Shown one piece after another: positions 1 to 7,010 of a DNA stretch of 15,023 nucleotides. The position numbers and the translations under genes were made by a program. The first letter of the stretch is position 1; every line of letters starts with the position of its first letter. The notes beneath the pieces are model-generated. The model saw only the letters and a program-made list of their open reading frames with translations, was not told the DNA's origin and did no database searches. Source of the DNA: Burkholderiales bacterium. GTDB lineage: Bacteria; Pseudomonadota; Gammaproteobacteria; Burkholderiales; Burkholderiaceae_F. The DNA lies in assembly GCA_021205255.1 (NCBI GenBank), contig JAJPXW010000282.1, positions 4,938 to 19,960 of the forward strand, given 5' to 3'.

Positions 1-767
1 CTAATCCCAACCTCTTTCTGACGCAGCTTAAAGCTATCATGAGAGCAGCTTATAAGCAGAACGTGAAAATCATGTTGCCGATGATTTCTTCTGTCGAAGA
101 AATTCAGGAAGCTAAAAGATACATTAAATCGGCAAAAAGTCAGCTGATTGCTGAGAAAGTAGACTTCAATCCTGACGTTCCGCTAGGGATAATGGTAGAG
201 GTGCCAGCTGTCGCACTGCGTCCGATGGACTATTTATCGGAAGTTAGTTTCGGCTCCATCGGGACTAACGATTTAATTCAATATACCTTAGCAGTGGATA
301 GAGGAAATCCTACCGTAGCGCCTCTTTATGACGAATTTAATCCAAGTGTCCTGCAACTAATTGCCAATGTCGCAAAAGTTGCGCAAAGCTTAAATAAAGA
401 GATTTCGATCTGTGGAGAAATGGGTGGTAAACGCCTGCTAATCCCATTTTTTGTTGGACTTGGCTTCACTGAACTCTCTATGGCAGCCATGCAAATTCCA
501 ATAGCAAAAAGGCTGATCCGCTACATTAAAAAATCCGAATGCGAAAAGCTTGTCGAAACTGTGCTTTCCAAGCGAACCGGCAAGGAAGTTAAAGAAGAAT
601 TGGAGGCTTTTTTAGAGAGAATAAGAAACGAAGCTATTGCCCATGCTGTAAGTCAAGGCAAGGGGACAGCTGAAAAGAAATCTACGAAAGAAGAAGAGAA
701 GCCGGAAGCTAAAGAAGCTAAAGTCGAAGCTGAGGCCGAGGCCGAACCCGAAACTGTAAAAAGCTAA
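1..767 (+). CDS. ptsI: Phosphoenolpyruvate-protein phosphotransferase (PTS enzyme I), C-terminal part
   Basis: Enzyme I takes phosphate from PEP onto a histidine and passes it to HPr, the first cytoplasmic step of the PTS phosphorelay. Only the C-terminal PEP-binding TIM-barrel is inside the window. The frame is open from base 3 (NPNLFLTQLKAI precedes the first ATG at 39), so the 5' part, including the phospho-histidine domain, lies upstream. Visible family motifs, numbered from the ATG at 39, are the PEP/Mg segment GTNDLIQYTLAVDRGN (75-90) and the active-site Cys125 in ISICGEMGG, encoded by bases 411-413. The barrel ends near residue 205 and is followed by about 35 residues rich in Lys, Glu and Ala, unlike the usual short EI terminus. 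In many betaproteobacteria this PTS is regulatory rather than a sugar importer, but nothing here decides that. Confident on family; the gene is truncated only by the window edge. Confidence 0.95.
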   Translation, partial: NPNLFLTQLKAIMRAAYKQNVKIMLPMISSVEEIQEAKRYIKSAKSQLIAEKVDFNPDVPLGIMVEVPAVALRPMDYLSEVSFGSIGTNDLIQYTLAVDRGNPTVAPLYDEFNPSVLQLIANVAKVAQSLNKEISICGEMGGKRLLIPFFVGLGFTELSMAAMQIPIAKRLIRYIKKSECEKLVETVLSKRTGKEVKEELEAFLERIRNEAIAHAVSQGKGTAEKKSTKEEEKPEAKEAKVEAEAEAEPETVKS

Positions 768-825
768 TACTGAAAGTAGGTTGGGCCAAGAACATCAAGG
801 CTAAAAGAAGGATTAGAGAATAGCC

Positions 826-881
826 AAGAGTTAAAAGCTAAAAGCTAAAAGCTAAAAGCTAAAACTGAAAAGTTAAGAGCT
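826..881. repeat. Tandem heptanucleotide repeat, AAAAGCT type
   Basis: Eight consecutive 7-base units can be read in register: AAGAGTT, then AAAAGCT four times (833-860), then AAAACTG, AAAAGTT and AAGAGCT. Four units are perfect copies and the flanking ones are degenerate. The array lies in the 139-bp spacer between ptsI and the next gene, and ends 25 bases before that gene's start codon. A related piece (AAAAGCT, AATACTG) overlaps the ptsI stop codon at 759-772. The rest of the spacer shows no clear promoter or hairpin. Confidence 0.85.
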
Positions 882-906
882 TAGGAAATTAATAGAACTA
901 TTCATC

Positions 907-1707
907 ATGGCAAAACCTAAAAAAGCAAAAACAGAACGAGCCAATAAACCAAAATCGGAATTTCGCTACGGTCCGCCACCGACTCTAGAAGAGCTTGAAA
1001 CTCTTGAGCGTTGGATAGAGCAAATTCCAGAAGAACAGTGTCTACAAATTCCGAATTTGACAGTCGCGGATGGTGTTCTGACAGGTCTGGCCTTATGTCC
1101 TCCTCTGTTTCCAGCTCGTGATCTATTTGAAAAATATTTTGGGGAGCCTTATCAAGCCGATACCGAAGAAGCGGCGAAAATGCGCAAGATAATTCTTCGA
1201 AGATACGAAGCAATCCAAAATCAGCTTGCTAAGTCGGAGATCCTCGACCCTTATTTAATTTTCTTTGAGACTGAAGAAGAATCGAAGAAAGAGCCGAAGG
1301 AAACTAAGGAGGAACTTAAAGAGGATAACGCCACTTCAGAAGCAAAGACCGAAGACTTTACAGTTGACCAGGCACTTGAAGCGGTATCTGACTTTACTAG
1401 CGGTTTTCTTGCCACGATTAATACTCTTGTTCGGCATAAGAACTGGGCAAACACATCAGATGACGTCCTAACCCACATAGTGGCACTTTGTCCCACTAGC
1501 TGGACTTTGTTCGATCAAGACCCCGATGCCAAGGCCCAATATCGCAAGGTAGCTAGGCTATTAAAAGAAGACTTCAAAGTCCATGAAGATGTCCTTTTCG
1601 AATTAGCCACCGACATCGGAATACTAGGAGAGCAACTTAACGGATGGCCAGTCAACGAATGCCTTGATTTCAGGGATTACGAAGGACTCGAAGAAGACAA
1701 AGATTAA
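907..1707 (+). CDS. UPF0149 (YgfB/YecA-like) family protein
   Basis: This 266-residue soluble protein resembles the all-helical UPF0149 family, whose biochemical role is poorly defined. The family-like segments are VADGVLTGLALCPP (53-66) with a following helical stretch to about 120, and a second block, FTSGFLATINTLVRHKNW (163-180), corresponding to the 'GF..G' helix of YecA. The two halves are separated by a Lys/Glu-rich stretch (about 121-150) that looks like an unstructured insert. The N-terminus is also basic (AKPKKAK). The Cys-rich SEC-C zinc tail found in E. coli YecA is absent. The ATG at 907 is the first start after an in-frame TAA at 874-876. No good Shine-Dalgarno is seen: the nearest AGGA (883-886) is 20 bases away. 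No signal peptide or membrane segment. It stands alone between ptsI and a convergent terminator. Family assignment is by remembered motif similarity and is moderately sure. Confidence 0.7.
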   Translation: MAKPKKAKTERANKPKSEFRYGPPPTLEELETLERWIEQIPEEQCLQIPNLTVADGVLTGLALCPPLFPARDLFEKYFGEPYQADTEEAAKMRKIILRRYEAIQNQLAKSEILDPYLIFFETEEESKKEPKETKEELKEDNATSEAKTEDFTVDQALEAVSDFTSGFLATINTLVRHKNWANTSDDVLTHIVALCPTSWTLFDQDPDAKAQYRKVARLLKEDFKVHEDVLFELATDIGILGEQLNGWPVNECLDFRDYEGLEEDKD

Positions 1708-1773
1708 GTCCAACGTCCGCTCTTTTTATATCGATGATCGATGAACAAGCTATAGCTACCGGTTTAAGCGTAG

Positions 1774-1797
1774 AAAGCCTCCTTATGTGGAGGCTTT
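1774..1797. terminator. Hairpin terminator between convergent genes
   Basis: A perfect 9-bp stem (AAAGCCTCC at 1774-1782, GGAGGCTTT at 1789-1797) encloses the 6-base loop TTATGT and continues into one more T. It sits 66 bases after the UPF0149-like gene and 54 bases after the end of the convergent ampG frame, so it can serve either strand. The T tract is short and partly inside the stem, so termination efficiency is uncertain. Confidence 0.75.
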
Positions 1798-1851
1798 TGA
1801 GACCTTGGGCAAGTTTGATTTTCACTTAGGCGGTTCTCAAGAATCGCAATT

Positions 1852-3255
1852 TCAATGTTGAACAGCCATCTGCCCACTTCTACTTTGCAGATATCCAATT
1901 AGTGGAATAAGGATCAACACGGGAATGCCAAGAAGCGCAGTGCCTATGAAAAAGGTCGAGTAGCTAGTTGCCTCTACAAATACGCCAGAAAAGCCTGCGA
2001 TAAATTTTGGAAGCAAAAGCATCACTGAAGAAAAGAGTGCATATTGCGTGGCCGAATACTTCACATTAGTCAGTCCTGAGAGATAGGCGACAAAGGCCGA
2101 ACTAGCTAATCCACCTGCTAAATTGTCCGCACTAACCGTAAAAATAAGAAAAGTGAGGTTATGGCCGACCGTAGCTAACCAGGAAAACAGTAAATTCGTA
2201 GCCGACGATAGTAAGCCGCCAATAAACAGAGTCTTTAAAACTCCAAGCTTGACAACAATGGCTCCGCCAAGGAAAGCCCCAGCCAAGGTCATAATGACCC
2301 CGTAAATTTTGGAGACGGCCGCTACTTCTTCTTTTGAAAAGCCTAGATCCCGATAGAAAGGATTGCTCATGACGCCCATGACTACGTCGCTAATCCTATA
2401 AGTCGCGATCAGCAGCAAAACAATAAGTGCATCTCTTCTATAGCGAACAAAGAAGTCCTTAAATGGATTCCAGCACACTACGAGGAACCATCCAGCTACT
2501 TTTGCAATGTGGGGCTGCCAAGCTGGGTGTCTGATTACGAAATTATTAATTTGCTGGGACATGTCGGCTAGCTGAACTGCTTTAGCCTTTTCGTCCGAGA
2601 TGCTAGGTGGAGGCGAAAATAGTACGGTAGCTAGCCCTACTGCCATTGATGCAGCCATGACTCCATAAGCGACTGTCCAACCTGCCTGGTCATAGGCCAG
2701 TGGATCGGTTCCTGTGGAAGCAAATGCCGCAATAGCTAAGCAGCCGGCACCAGCCCAAATCATGGCAATGCGGTAACCAGTTTGGTAACAGGCCGCCAAA
2801 GCTCCCTGATACTCGGCAGAAGCGCTTTATATACTATAGGCATCTACAGAAATATCCTGCGTTGCAGAAGCAAATGCCGTGACAGCTGCGCAAGCGAGGA
2901 TCATCCCGAAGTTAGTTTGCGGATTGAAGATTGCGATGCCAAGAAGACCACAGACGATAAGTATTTGGGAGAGAGCCAACCAGGCCTTTCTTTGTCCCAT
3001 ATGAGCCGTCATGAAAGGTATGCCGACGTTATCGACAATTGGAGCCCATAACCATTTACACCCGTAAGCTAATCCAAGCCAGGACATAAACCCAATGACA
3101 CGTAGCTCCACACCGGCTTCTCGCAGTCGGAAACTTAAAGTCCCTAGCACTAAAAGTAGAGGCAGCCCTGAAGAAAATCCAAGAAAAAGCATACGAATGC
3201 ATACAGGCTGCAAATAAATTTTTAGAACGGATGTCCAACTACTAGCTTTACTCAT
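1852..3255 (-). pseudogene. ampG: AmpG-like muropeptide permease (MFS), interrupted by an in-frame TAA
   Basis: AmpG imports GlcNAc-anhydroMurNAc peptides across the inner membrane for cell-wall recycling. The N-terminal part starts MSKASSWTSVLKIYLQP at 3255, followed by hydrophobic segments and TQDISVDAYSI, and then meets TAA at 2829-2827 (codon 143 of 467). The same frame continues without shift for a further 324 codons, all AmpG-like: QGALAACYQTGYRIAMI, YRISDVVMGVM and SATQYALFSS. At the break, relatives usually read DAYRIE. Here it reads Y-S-I-stop, consistent with an Arg-to-Ser change and GAA-to-TAA. Total length is close to a normal AmpG. The start is 7 bases after the rsuA stop, so it is the last gene of xthA-rsuA-ampG. 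A TTG at 2799-2797 could restart translation, but its AGGGAG lies only 2 bases away. The alternatives are a sequencing or assembly error, or readthrough. Family confident; loss of function inferred. Confidence 0.85.
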
Positions 3256-3262
3256 GTCTATT

Positions 3263-3955
3263 TCAGATGATGGAGGTTGCCGAAGTAACCCATTGCCACT
3301 TTCCTTCGGGAAGGTCGGCTGGTAAATCAAGTTTGCCGAAACTAATGCGCTTTAAATTTTCTACTCGGTTGGAAACTGCGCTGAGCATTCTCTTAACCTG
3401 GTGGTATTTTCCTTGCGTTAACTTCAAGGATAGATGAGTGGGATCAATAAGCGTGCAAGCTTCAGCCTTGACAATGCCATCGCCACCTTCAAGCTCTACT
3501 CCTGCGATCAGAGATTGAATCTGTTTATCGGAAACTGGATGTTTAGTTTCCACTAGATAGGTTTTAGGCACGTGTCTTTTTGGATGAGTGAGTCGATGGT
3601 TTAATGCACCATCATCGGTGAGCAACAGCAACCCTGTTGTATCGGCATCCAGCCTTCCTACAGGCTGCAGGCCTCTTTTTCTAAGTGGAGGAGGAAGAAG
3701 CGCCAGAACAGAAGGATAGCGACTTGGTTTTAATGAACATTCGTAGCCAGTTGGTTTATTAAGCATAATGATGGCCTTGGCGTAATAAGGCCATTCGATG
3801 CCATCGACTGAGAATTCCAATTCCTCTACTGGGATATTTTCATTTGGATCCGTATAAGTCTTATCGCCTACTTTAAATTTTCCAGTCAAAATCAAAGCTC
3901 GGCATTCATATCGAGTTCCAAATCCCTGACTGAAAAGAATTTGCTCTATGTTCAT
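3263..3955 (-). CDS. rsuA: 16S rRNA pseudouridine(516) synthase
   Basis: RsuA isomerises uridine 516 of 16S rRNA to pseudouridine during small-subunit assembly. The 230-residue length matches the family. An S4-like RNA-binding domain occupies about residues 1-60 (LFSQGFGTRYECRALILTG). The synthase domain follows, with the LNKPTGYECS strand (65-74) and the catalytic motif GRLDADTTGLLLL, in which Asp103 is the expected nucleophile. The RluA/RsuA-type KTYLVE and GKYHQVKRML motifs follow. The start codon shares one base with the xthA stop (TAATG at 3957-3953), so translation is probably coupled to xthA. The damaged ampG starts 7 bases downstream. RluB, RluE and RluF are close relatives, but the short single-domain architecture and the ECSLKPS context favour RsuA. 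Confidence 0.9.
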   Translation of the reverse strand: MNIEQILFSQGFGTRYECRALILTGKFKVGDKTYTDPNENIPVEELEFSVDGIEWPYYAKAIIMLNKPTGYECSLKPSRYPSVLALLPPPLRKRGLQPVGRLDADTTGLLLLTDDGALNHRLTHPKRHVPKTYLVETKHPVSDKQIQSLIAGVELEGGDGIVKAEACTLIDPTHLSLKLTQGKYHQVKRMLSAVSNRVENLKRISFGKLDLPADLPEGKWQWVTSATSII

Positions 3956-4731
3956 TAATGGAGATCCCAGTCGTAATCGATGATGACGGGCGCATGGTCG
4001 GAAAACATCTTTTCTCTATAAATCCTTGCGCTTTTTGCTTTGGCTGAAACTTCTTTTGTTCCTATCTGGTAGTCTATTCTCCATCCAACATTCTTTGCCC
4101 GAGCTTGACCTCGGTTACTCCACCAAGTGTATTGATCCGGTTCTTGATTAAGAAGCCTAAAGACATCGGACCACCCTTCCTTTGTGAATAATCGAGTGAG
4201 CCAATCTCTTTCTATTGGAAGGAAGCCCGGATGGTCAAGATTGCCTTTCCAATTCTTTATGTCGATTTCCTTATGGGCAATATTGAAATCTCCACATAAG
4301 ATAACTTCTCGACCCTGTTTCCTAAGTTTCCGCAGATGCGTCATGAATTGCTTAAGAAAAGTCAGTTTGATTTCCTGACGCTCATCGGTAGTACCTGAAG
4401 GAAAATAGACAGAAACTATGGATAGATTGTCTAAATCAATTTGAATATATCGGCCTTCCGAATCGTATTTCTTAATTCCAATTCCTGCGCTGATACGAGC
4501 TGGTCGATGGCGGGTATAGATAGCGACGCCGGAGTATCCTCTTCGTTGGGCAAAATGACCATGGAATTCGTATCCGGGAACTTCCAAGTGGATTTTAGAA
4601 AGATCGGCTTCCTGCGCTTTTAGTTCCTGCATGCAGATGAAATCGGCATCCTGCGTGAGCATCCACTCTAATAGTCCTTTATTGAATGCACTTCGTATGC
4701 CGTTGGTATTGATGGTTATGATTCTCAGCAC
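3955..4731 (-). CDS. xthA: Exodeoxyribonuclease III / AP endonuclease
   Basis: This enzyme incises DNA at abasic sites and removes 3' blocking groups in base-excision repair. The 258-residue protein has all hallmarks of the ExoIII/Ape1 fold: NTNGIRSA (8-15), metal-binding Glu36 in CMQELKAQ, Tyr109, CGDFNIAH with Asp148 and Asn150, and the C-terminal Asp245-His246 in SDHAP. The start is GTG at 4731-4729, not ATG. It is supported by AGGTGA six bases upstream and by protein alignment, since the family begins a few residues before the ITxNxNG strand. The gene is divergent from pyrE across 55 bases and heads a cluster with rsuA and ampG. It is intact and confidently assigned. The ExoA-type subfamily is an equally good label. 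Confidence 0.95.
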   Translation of the reverse strand: MLRIITINTNGIRSAFNKGLLEWMLTQDADFICMQELKAQEADLSKIHLEVPGYEFHGHFAQRRGYSGVAIYTRHRPARISAGIGIKKYDSEGRYIQIDLDNLSIVSVYFPSGTTDERQEIKLTFLKQFMTHLRKLRKQGREVILCGDFNIAHKEIDIKNWKGNLDHPGFLPIERDWLTRLFTKEGWSDVFRLLNQEPDQYTWWSNRGQARAKNVGWRIDYQIGTKEVSAKAKSARIYREKMFSDHAPVIIDYDWDLH

Positions 4732-4735
4732 AATG

Positions 4736-4743
4736 CCTCACCT
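4736..4743 (-). promoter_or_regulatory. Shine-Dalgarno that supports the GTG start of xthA
   Basis: On the minus strand this reads AGGTGAGG. Its first six bases match the 3' part of the full anti-SD complement, and they lie six bases before the GTG at 4731. No ATG in this frame gives a better N-terminus. Confidence 0.65.
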
Positions 4744-4786
4744 GCGAATAGAATAACGAGAATGTTTTGCCAATAACAGCATAAAG

Positions 4787-5482
4787 ATGACCTCATTACA
4801 AAATCAATTCTTTGAGTTTTGCATTAAGTCGAAAGCTCTGCGCTTTGGAGAATTCAAGACTAAGGCTGGAAGGCTGTCGCCTTATTTCTTCAATGCGGGT
4901 GACTTTAACACTGGAAGCATGCTTCATCAGCTATCCAATTTTTATGCACAGACCTTGATCAAGGCAATTGACGAGGGGAGGCTCCAGTGCGACATGGTTT
5001 TCGGACCGGCTTATAAAGGCATTGCTTTAGCCTGCTCCCTAGCTATCAGAATGGCTGAGCTAGGAAGAGATATCCCTTTTGCCTATAACCGCAAGGAGGT
5101 AAAAGATCATGGAGAAGGCGGGGATATTATCGGAGCACCTATCCAAGGGAAAGTTCTTATTATCGATGATGTGATTTCAGCTGGGACGTCAATTCGCGAA
5201 TCAATCAATCTCATTAAGGCACACGGTGGCCAACCAGCTGGAGTGATGATCGCCTTAGATAGAATGGAGCGAGCAGGAACAGTAGAGGATGTGCTTCCAA
5301 TTTCAGCCGTACAGGAAGTAGAGGAAAGATATAAAGTCCCTGTAGTTTCAATAGCCAATATGGAAGATCTACTAGCCTACTTGCAATCGTCCGATAGTGA
5401 GCGGCTTCACGACTTCGAAAAGCGCATTGCGGAAAACCGGACTAAATACGGCATTGAAAAACCAGCTGCAAAAACTCAATAA
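4787..5482 (+). CDS. pyrE: Orotate phosphoribosyltransferase
   Basis: PyrE joins orotate to PRPP to form OMP, the fifth step of de novo UMP synthesis, in the cytoplasm. The 231 residues are near the usual bacterial length. Visible elements are GRLSPYFFNAGDFNTG (28-43) near the N-terminus, FGPAYKGIALA (72-82), the mobile catalytic loop around NRKEVKDHGEGGD (101-113), and the PRPP signature VLIIDDVISAGTSIRES (123-139) with its paired Asp residues. The ATG at 4787 gives a normal N-terminus, though no strong Shine-Dalgarno precedes it. The gene is divergent from xthA and converges on gatB across a strong hairpin. No attenuator-like leader fits in the 55-bp upstream gap, so UTP-linked attenuation of the enterobacterial type is not evident. 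Confidence 0.97.
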   Translation: MTSLQNQFFEFCIKSKALRFGEFKTKAGRLSPYFFNAGDFNTGSMLHQLSNFYAQTLIKAIDEGRLQCDMVFGPAYKGIALACSLAIRMAELGRDIPFAYNRKEVKDHGEGGDIIGAPIQGKVLIIDDVISAGTSIRESINLIKAHGGQPAGVMIALDRMERAGTVEDVLPISAVQEVEERYKVPVVSIANMEDLLAYLQSSDSERLHDFEKRIAENRTKYGIEKPAAKTQ

Positions 5483-5515
5483 GACAAAACTAGCTCAAAC
5501 TTTCATTTCAATAAA

Positions 5516-5540
5516 GCAAAGGCGCCATTGGCGCCTTTGC
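5516..5540. terminator. Strong hairpin terminator shared by pyrE and gatCAB
   Basis: An 11-bp perfect inverted repeat (GCAAAGGCGCC at 5516-5526, GGCGCCTTTGC at 5530-5540) has a 3-base loop. It lies between the pyrE stop and the gatB stop. Read on the minus strand, the GC core is followed by TTTGCTTTATT, a better T-rich tail than on the plus strand, so it probably serves the gat operon best and pyrE as well. Confidence 0.85.
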
Positions 5541-5552
5541 AGTCTTCATGAG

Positions 5553-6998
5553 CTACCCAAGTTTCTTTTTAAGAATTTCGTTAACTTGGGCTGGATTGGC
5601 TTTGCCTTTAGCTATCCTCATCACTTGACCAACCAATGCGTTAAAGGCCTTGGCTTTCCCAGATTGATACTCTTGGACCATCTTGGGATTCTTGCCAATT
5701 ACTTCATCGACTATTGCTTCAATTGCCCCGCTATCCGAGATTTGTTTCAGACCTAGTTCGGCAATCAAAGTATCGGCGTCTCGCTTATCTCCGTCCCAGA
5801 ACGCTGTAAATAGAGTTCTAGCGCCTTTTTGGTTAATGACTCCTTCAGTTAGGCGGTTGAGAGTGGAAGCAAGCTGCTCGGGCGTTAACGGACACTGGCT
5901 GATTGGTAATTCAGCCGCATTTAATCGACTTAGTACTTCACCGCGTATCCAGTTGGCCACTGCCTTCTTATCTTTAGCAAGATTGGCCGTCTTTTCAAAG
6001 AAGACTGCTAAATCCCGGGAAGAAGTCAGCTGATGGGCATCTGCTTGGCTAATGCCAAAATCTGCAATAAGCCGCCTACGCATAGCGTTAGGCAATTCCG
6101 GCATCGTCTTCTTAGTTTCTTCAATCCACTCGTCTGAGACTTCTAGAGGAAGAAGATCAGGATCCGGGAAGTACCGGTAATCCATGGAGTCTTCCTTAGT
6201 ACGCATTTCACGTGTCTCGTCTTTATCGGGATCGTATAGTCTCGTTGCCTGTACGACTTGGCCACCGTCAGTCATCACTTCAATTTGTCTGCGCACTTCG
6301 TATTCGATAGCGTTTTGCAGGAAACGGAAGCTATTGAGGTTTTTAATTTCGCAACGGGTATTAAGTTCCTTTTGTCCTTTAGGTCTGACAGAAACATTGG
6401 CGTCGCAACGGAAATTGCCTTTTTGCAAATCCCCATCGCTTATCCCTATCCACATTACTAGTGCATGCAGTGCTTTTGCATAGGCTACTGCCTCGGCGGC
6501 GCTACGCATGTCAGGTTCGCTAACAATTTCCAGTAATGGTGTACCAGCACGGTTAAGGTCAATACCCGTCTTACCATGAACAATGCCATGGACGCTTTTA
6601 CCGGCATCTTCCTCTAGATGAGCTCGTGTTAAGTTCACTGTCTTTTCATAGAGCGTGCCGTCGGGATTTTCGACATTAAATGTGAGGTGTCCGCCAATGA
6701 CGATTGGTTCTTCGAATTGGCTAATCTGATAGCCTTTTGGCAAATCCGGATAAAAGTAGTTTTTGCGAGCAAAAACACTTCTATTGGCTACCTTCGACTT
6801 CATTGCCAAGCCAAAGCGAATTGCCTTATCCACTGCACCTTTGTTAAGCACGGGCAGGCATCCCGGAAGCGCAAGGTCTACGGGACAGGCATGGGTGTTT
6901 GGTTCGGCGCCAAAACTAGCGGATGCGCCGGAGAAAATTTTGCTTTTTGTTGAAAGTTGGACATGTGTCTCTAGTCCAACTACGACTTCCCATTCCAT
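5553..6998 (-). CDS. gatB: Asp-tRNA(Asn)/Glu-tRNA(Gln) amidotransferase subunit B
   Basis: GatB binds the misacylated tRNA and activates its Asp or Glu side chain with ATP, so that ammonia from GatA can amidate it. The 481 residues are the standard length. Family motifs run in order: VVGLETHVQL (6-15), YFYPDLPKGYQISQ (81-94), RAHLEEDAGK (125-134), GNFRCDANVS (194-203), CEIKNLNSFRFL (216-227) and MDYRYFPDPDLLPL (272-285). An all-helical tRNA-binding YqeY-like domain occupies about 330-481. AAGAGGA precedes the ATG at a good distance. The gene starts 12 bases after the gatA stop and is last in gatC-gatA-gatB, ending at the hairpin shared with pyrE. Intact and secure. Confidence 0.97.
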   Translation of the reverse strand: MEWEVVVGLETHVQLSTKSKIFSGASASFGAEPNTHACPVDLALPGCLPVLNKGAVDKAIRFGLAMKSKVANRSVFARKNYFYPDLPKGYQISQFEEPIVIGGHLTFNVENPDGTLYEKTVNLTRAHLEEDAGKSVHGIVHGKTGIDLNRAGTPLLEIVSEPDMRSAAEAVAYAKALHALVMWIGISDGDLQKGNFRCDANVSVRPKGQKELNTRCEIKNLNSFRFLQNAIEYEVRRQIEVMTDGGQVVQATRLYDPDKDETREMRTKEDSMDYRYFPDPDLLPLEVSDEWIEETKKTMPELPNAMRRRLIADFGISQADAHQLTSSRDLAVFFEKTANLAKDKKAVANWIRGEVLSRLNAAELPISQCPLTPEQLASTLNRLTEGVINQKGARTLFTAFWDGDKRDADTLIAELGLKQISDSGAIEAIVDEVIGKNPKMVQEYQSGKAKAFNALVGQVMRIAKGKANPAQVNEILKKKLG

Positions 6999-7010
6999 AT
7001 TTAATTCCTC

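Noticed and set aside
1725..1744. ATCGATGATCGAT near the UPF0149-like stop as a regulatory palindrome
   Set aside because: A 6-base direct/palindromic repeat of this kind is expected by chance and lies downstream of a gene end, beside a much better terminator hairpin.
2797..2799. TTG start making the 3' part of ampG a separate gene
   Set aside because: The product would begin inside a conserved AmpG segment without the N-terminal membrane half, and the nearby AGGGAG is only two bases from the TTG. A broken single gene is simpler.
2782..3051. Plus-strand open frame opposite the ampG break
   Set aside because: It lies antisense to conserved AmpG sequence on both sides, shows no recognisable protein motifs and looks like a shadow of the coding strand.
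4744..4775. TTGGCA and TATTCG boxes (minus strand) as the xthA promoter
   Set aside because: The spacing of 17 is right, but the -10 matches poorly and the implied transcript start would fall in the Shine-Dalgarno, so I did not call it.
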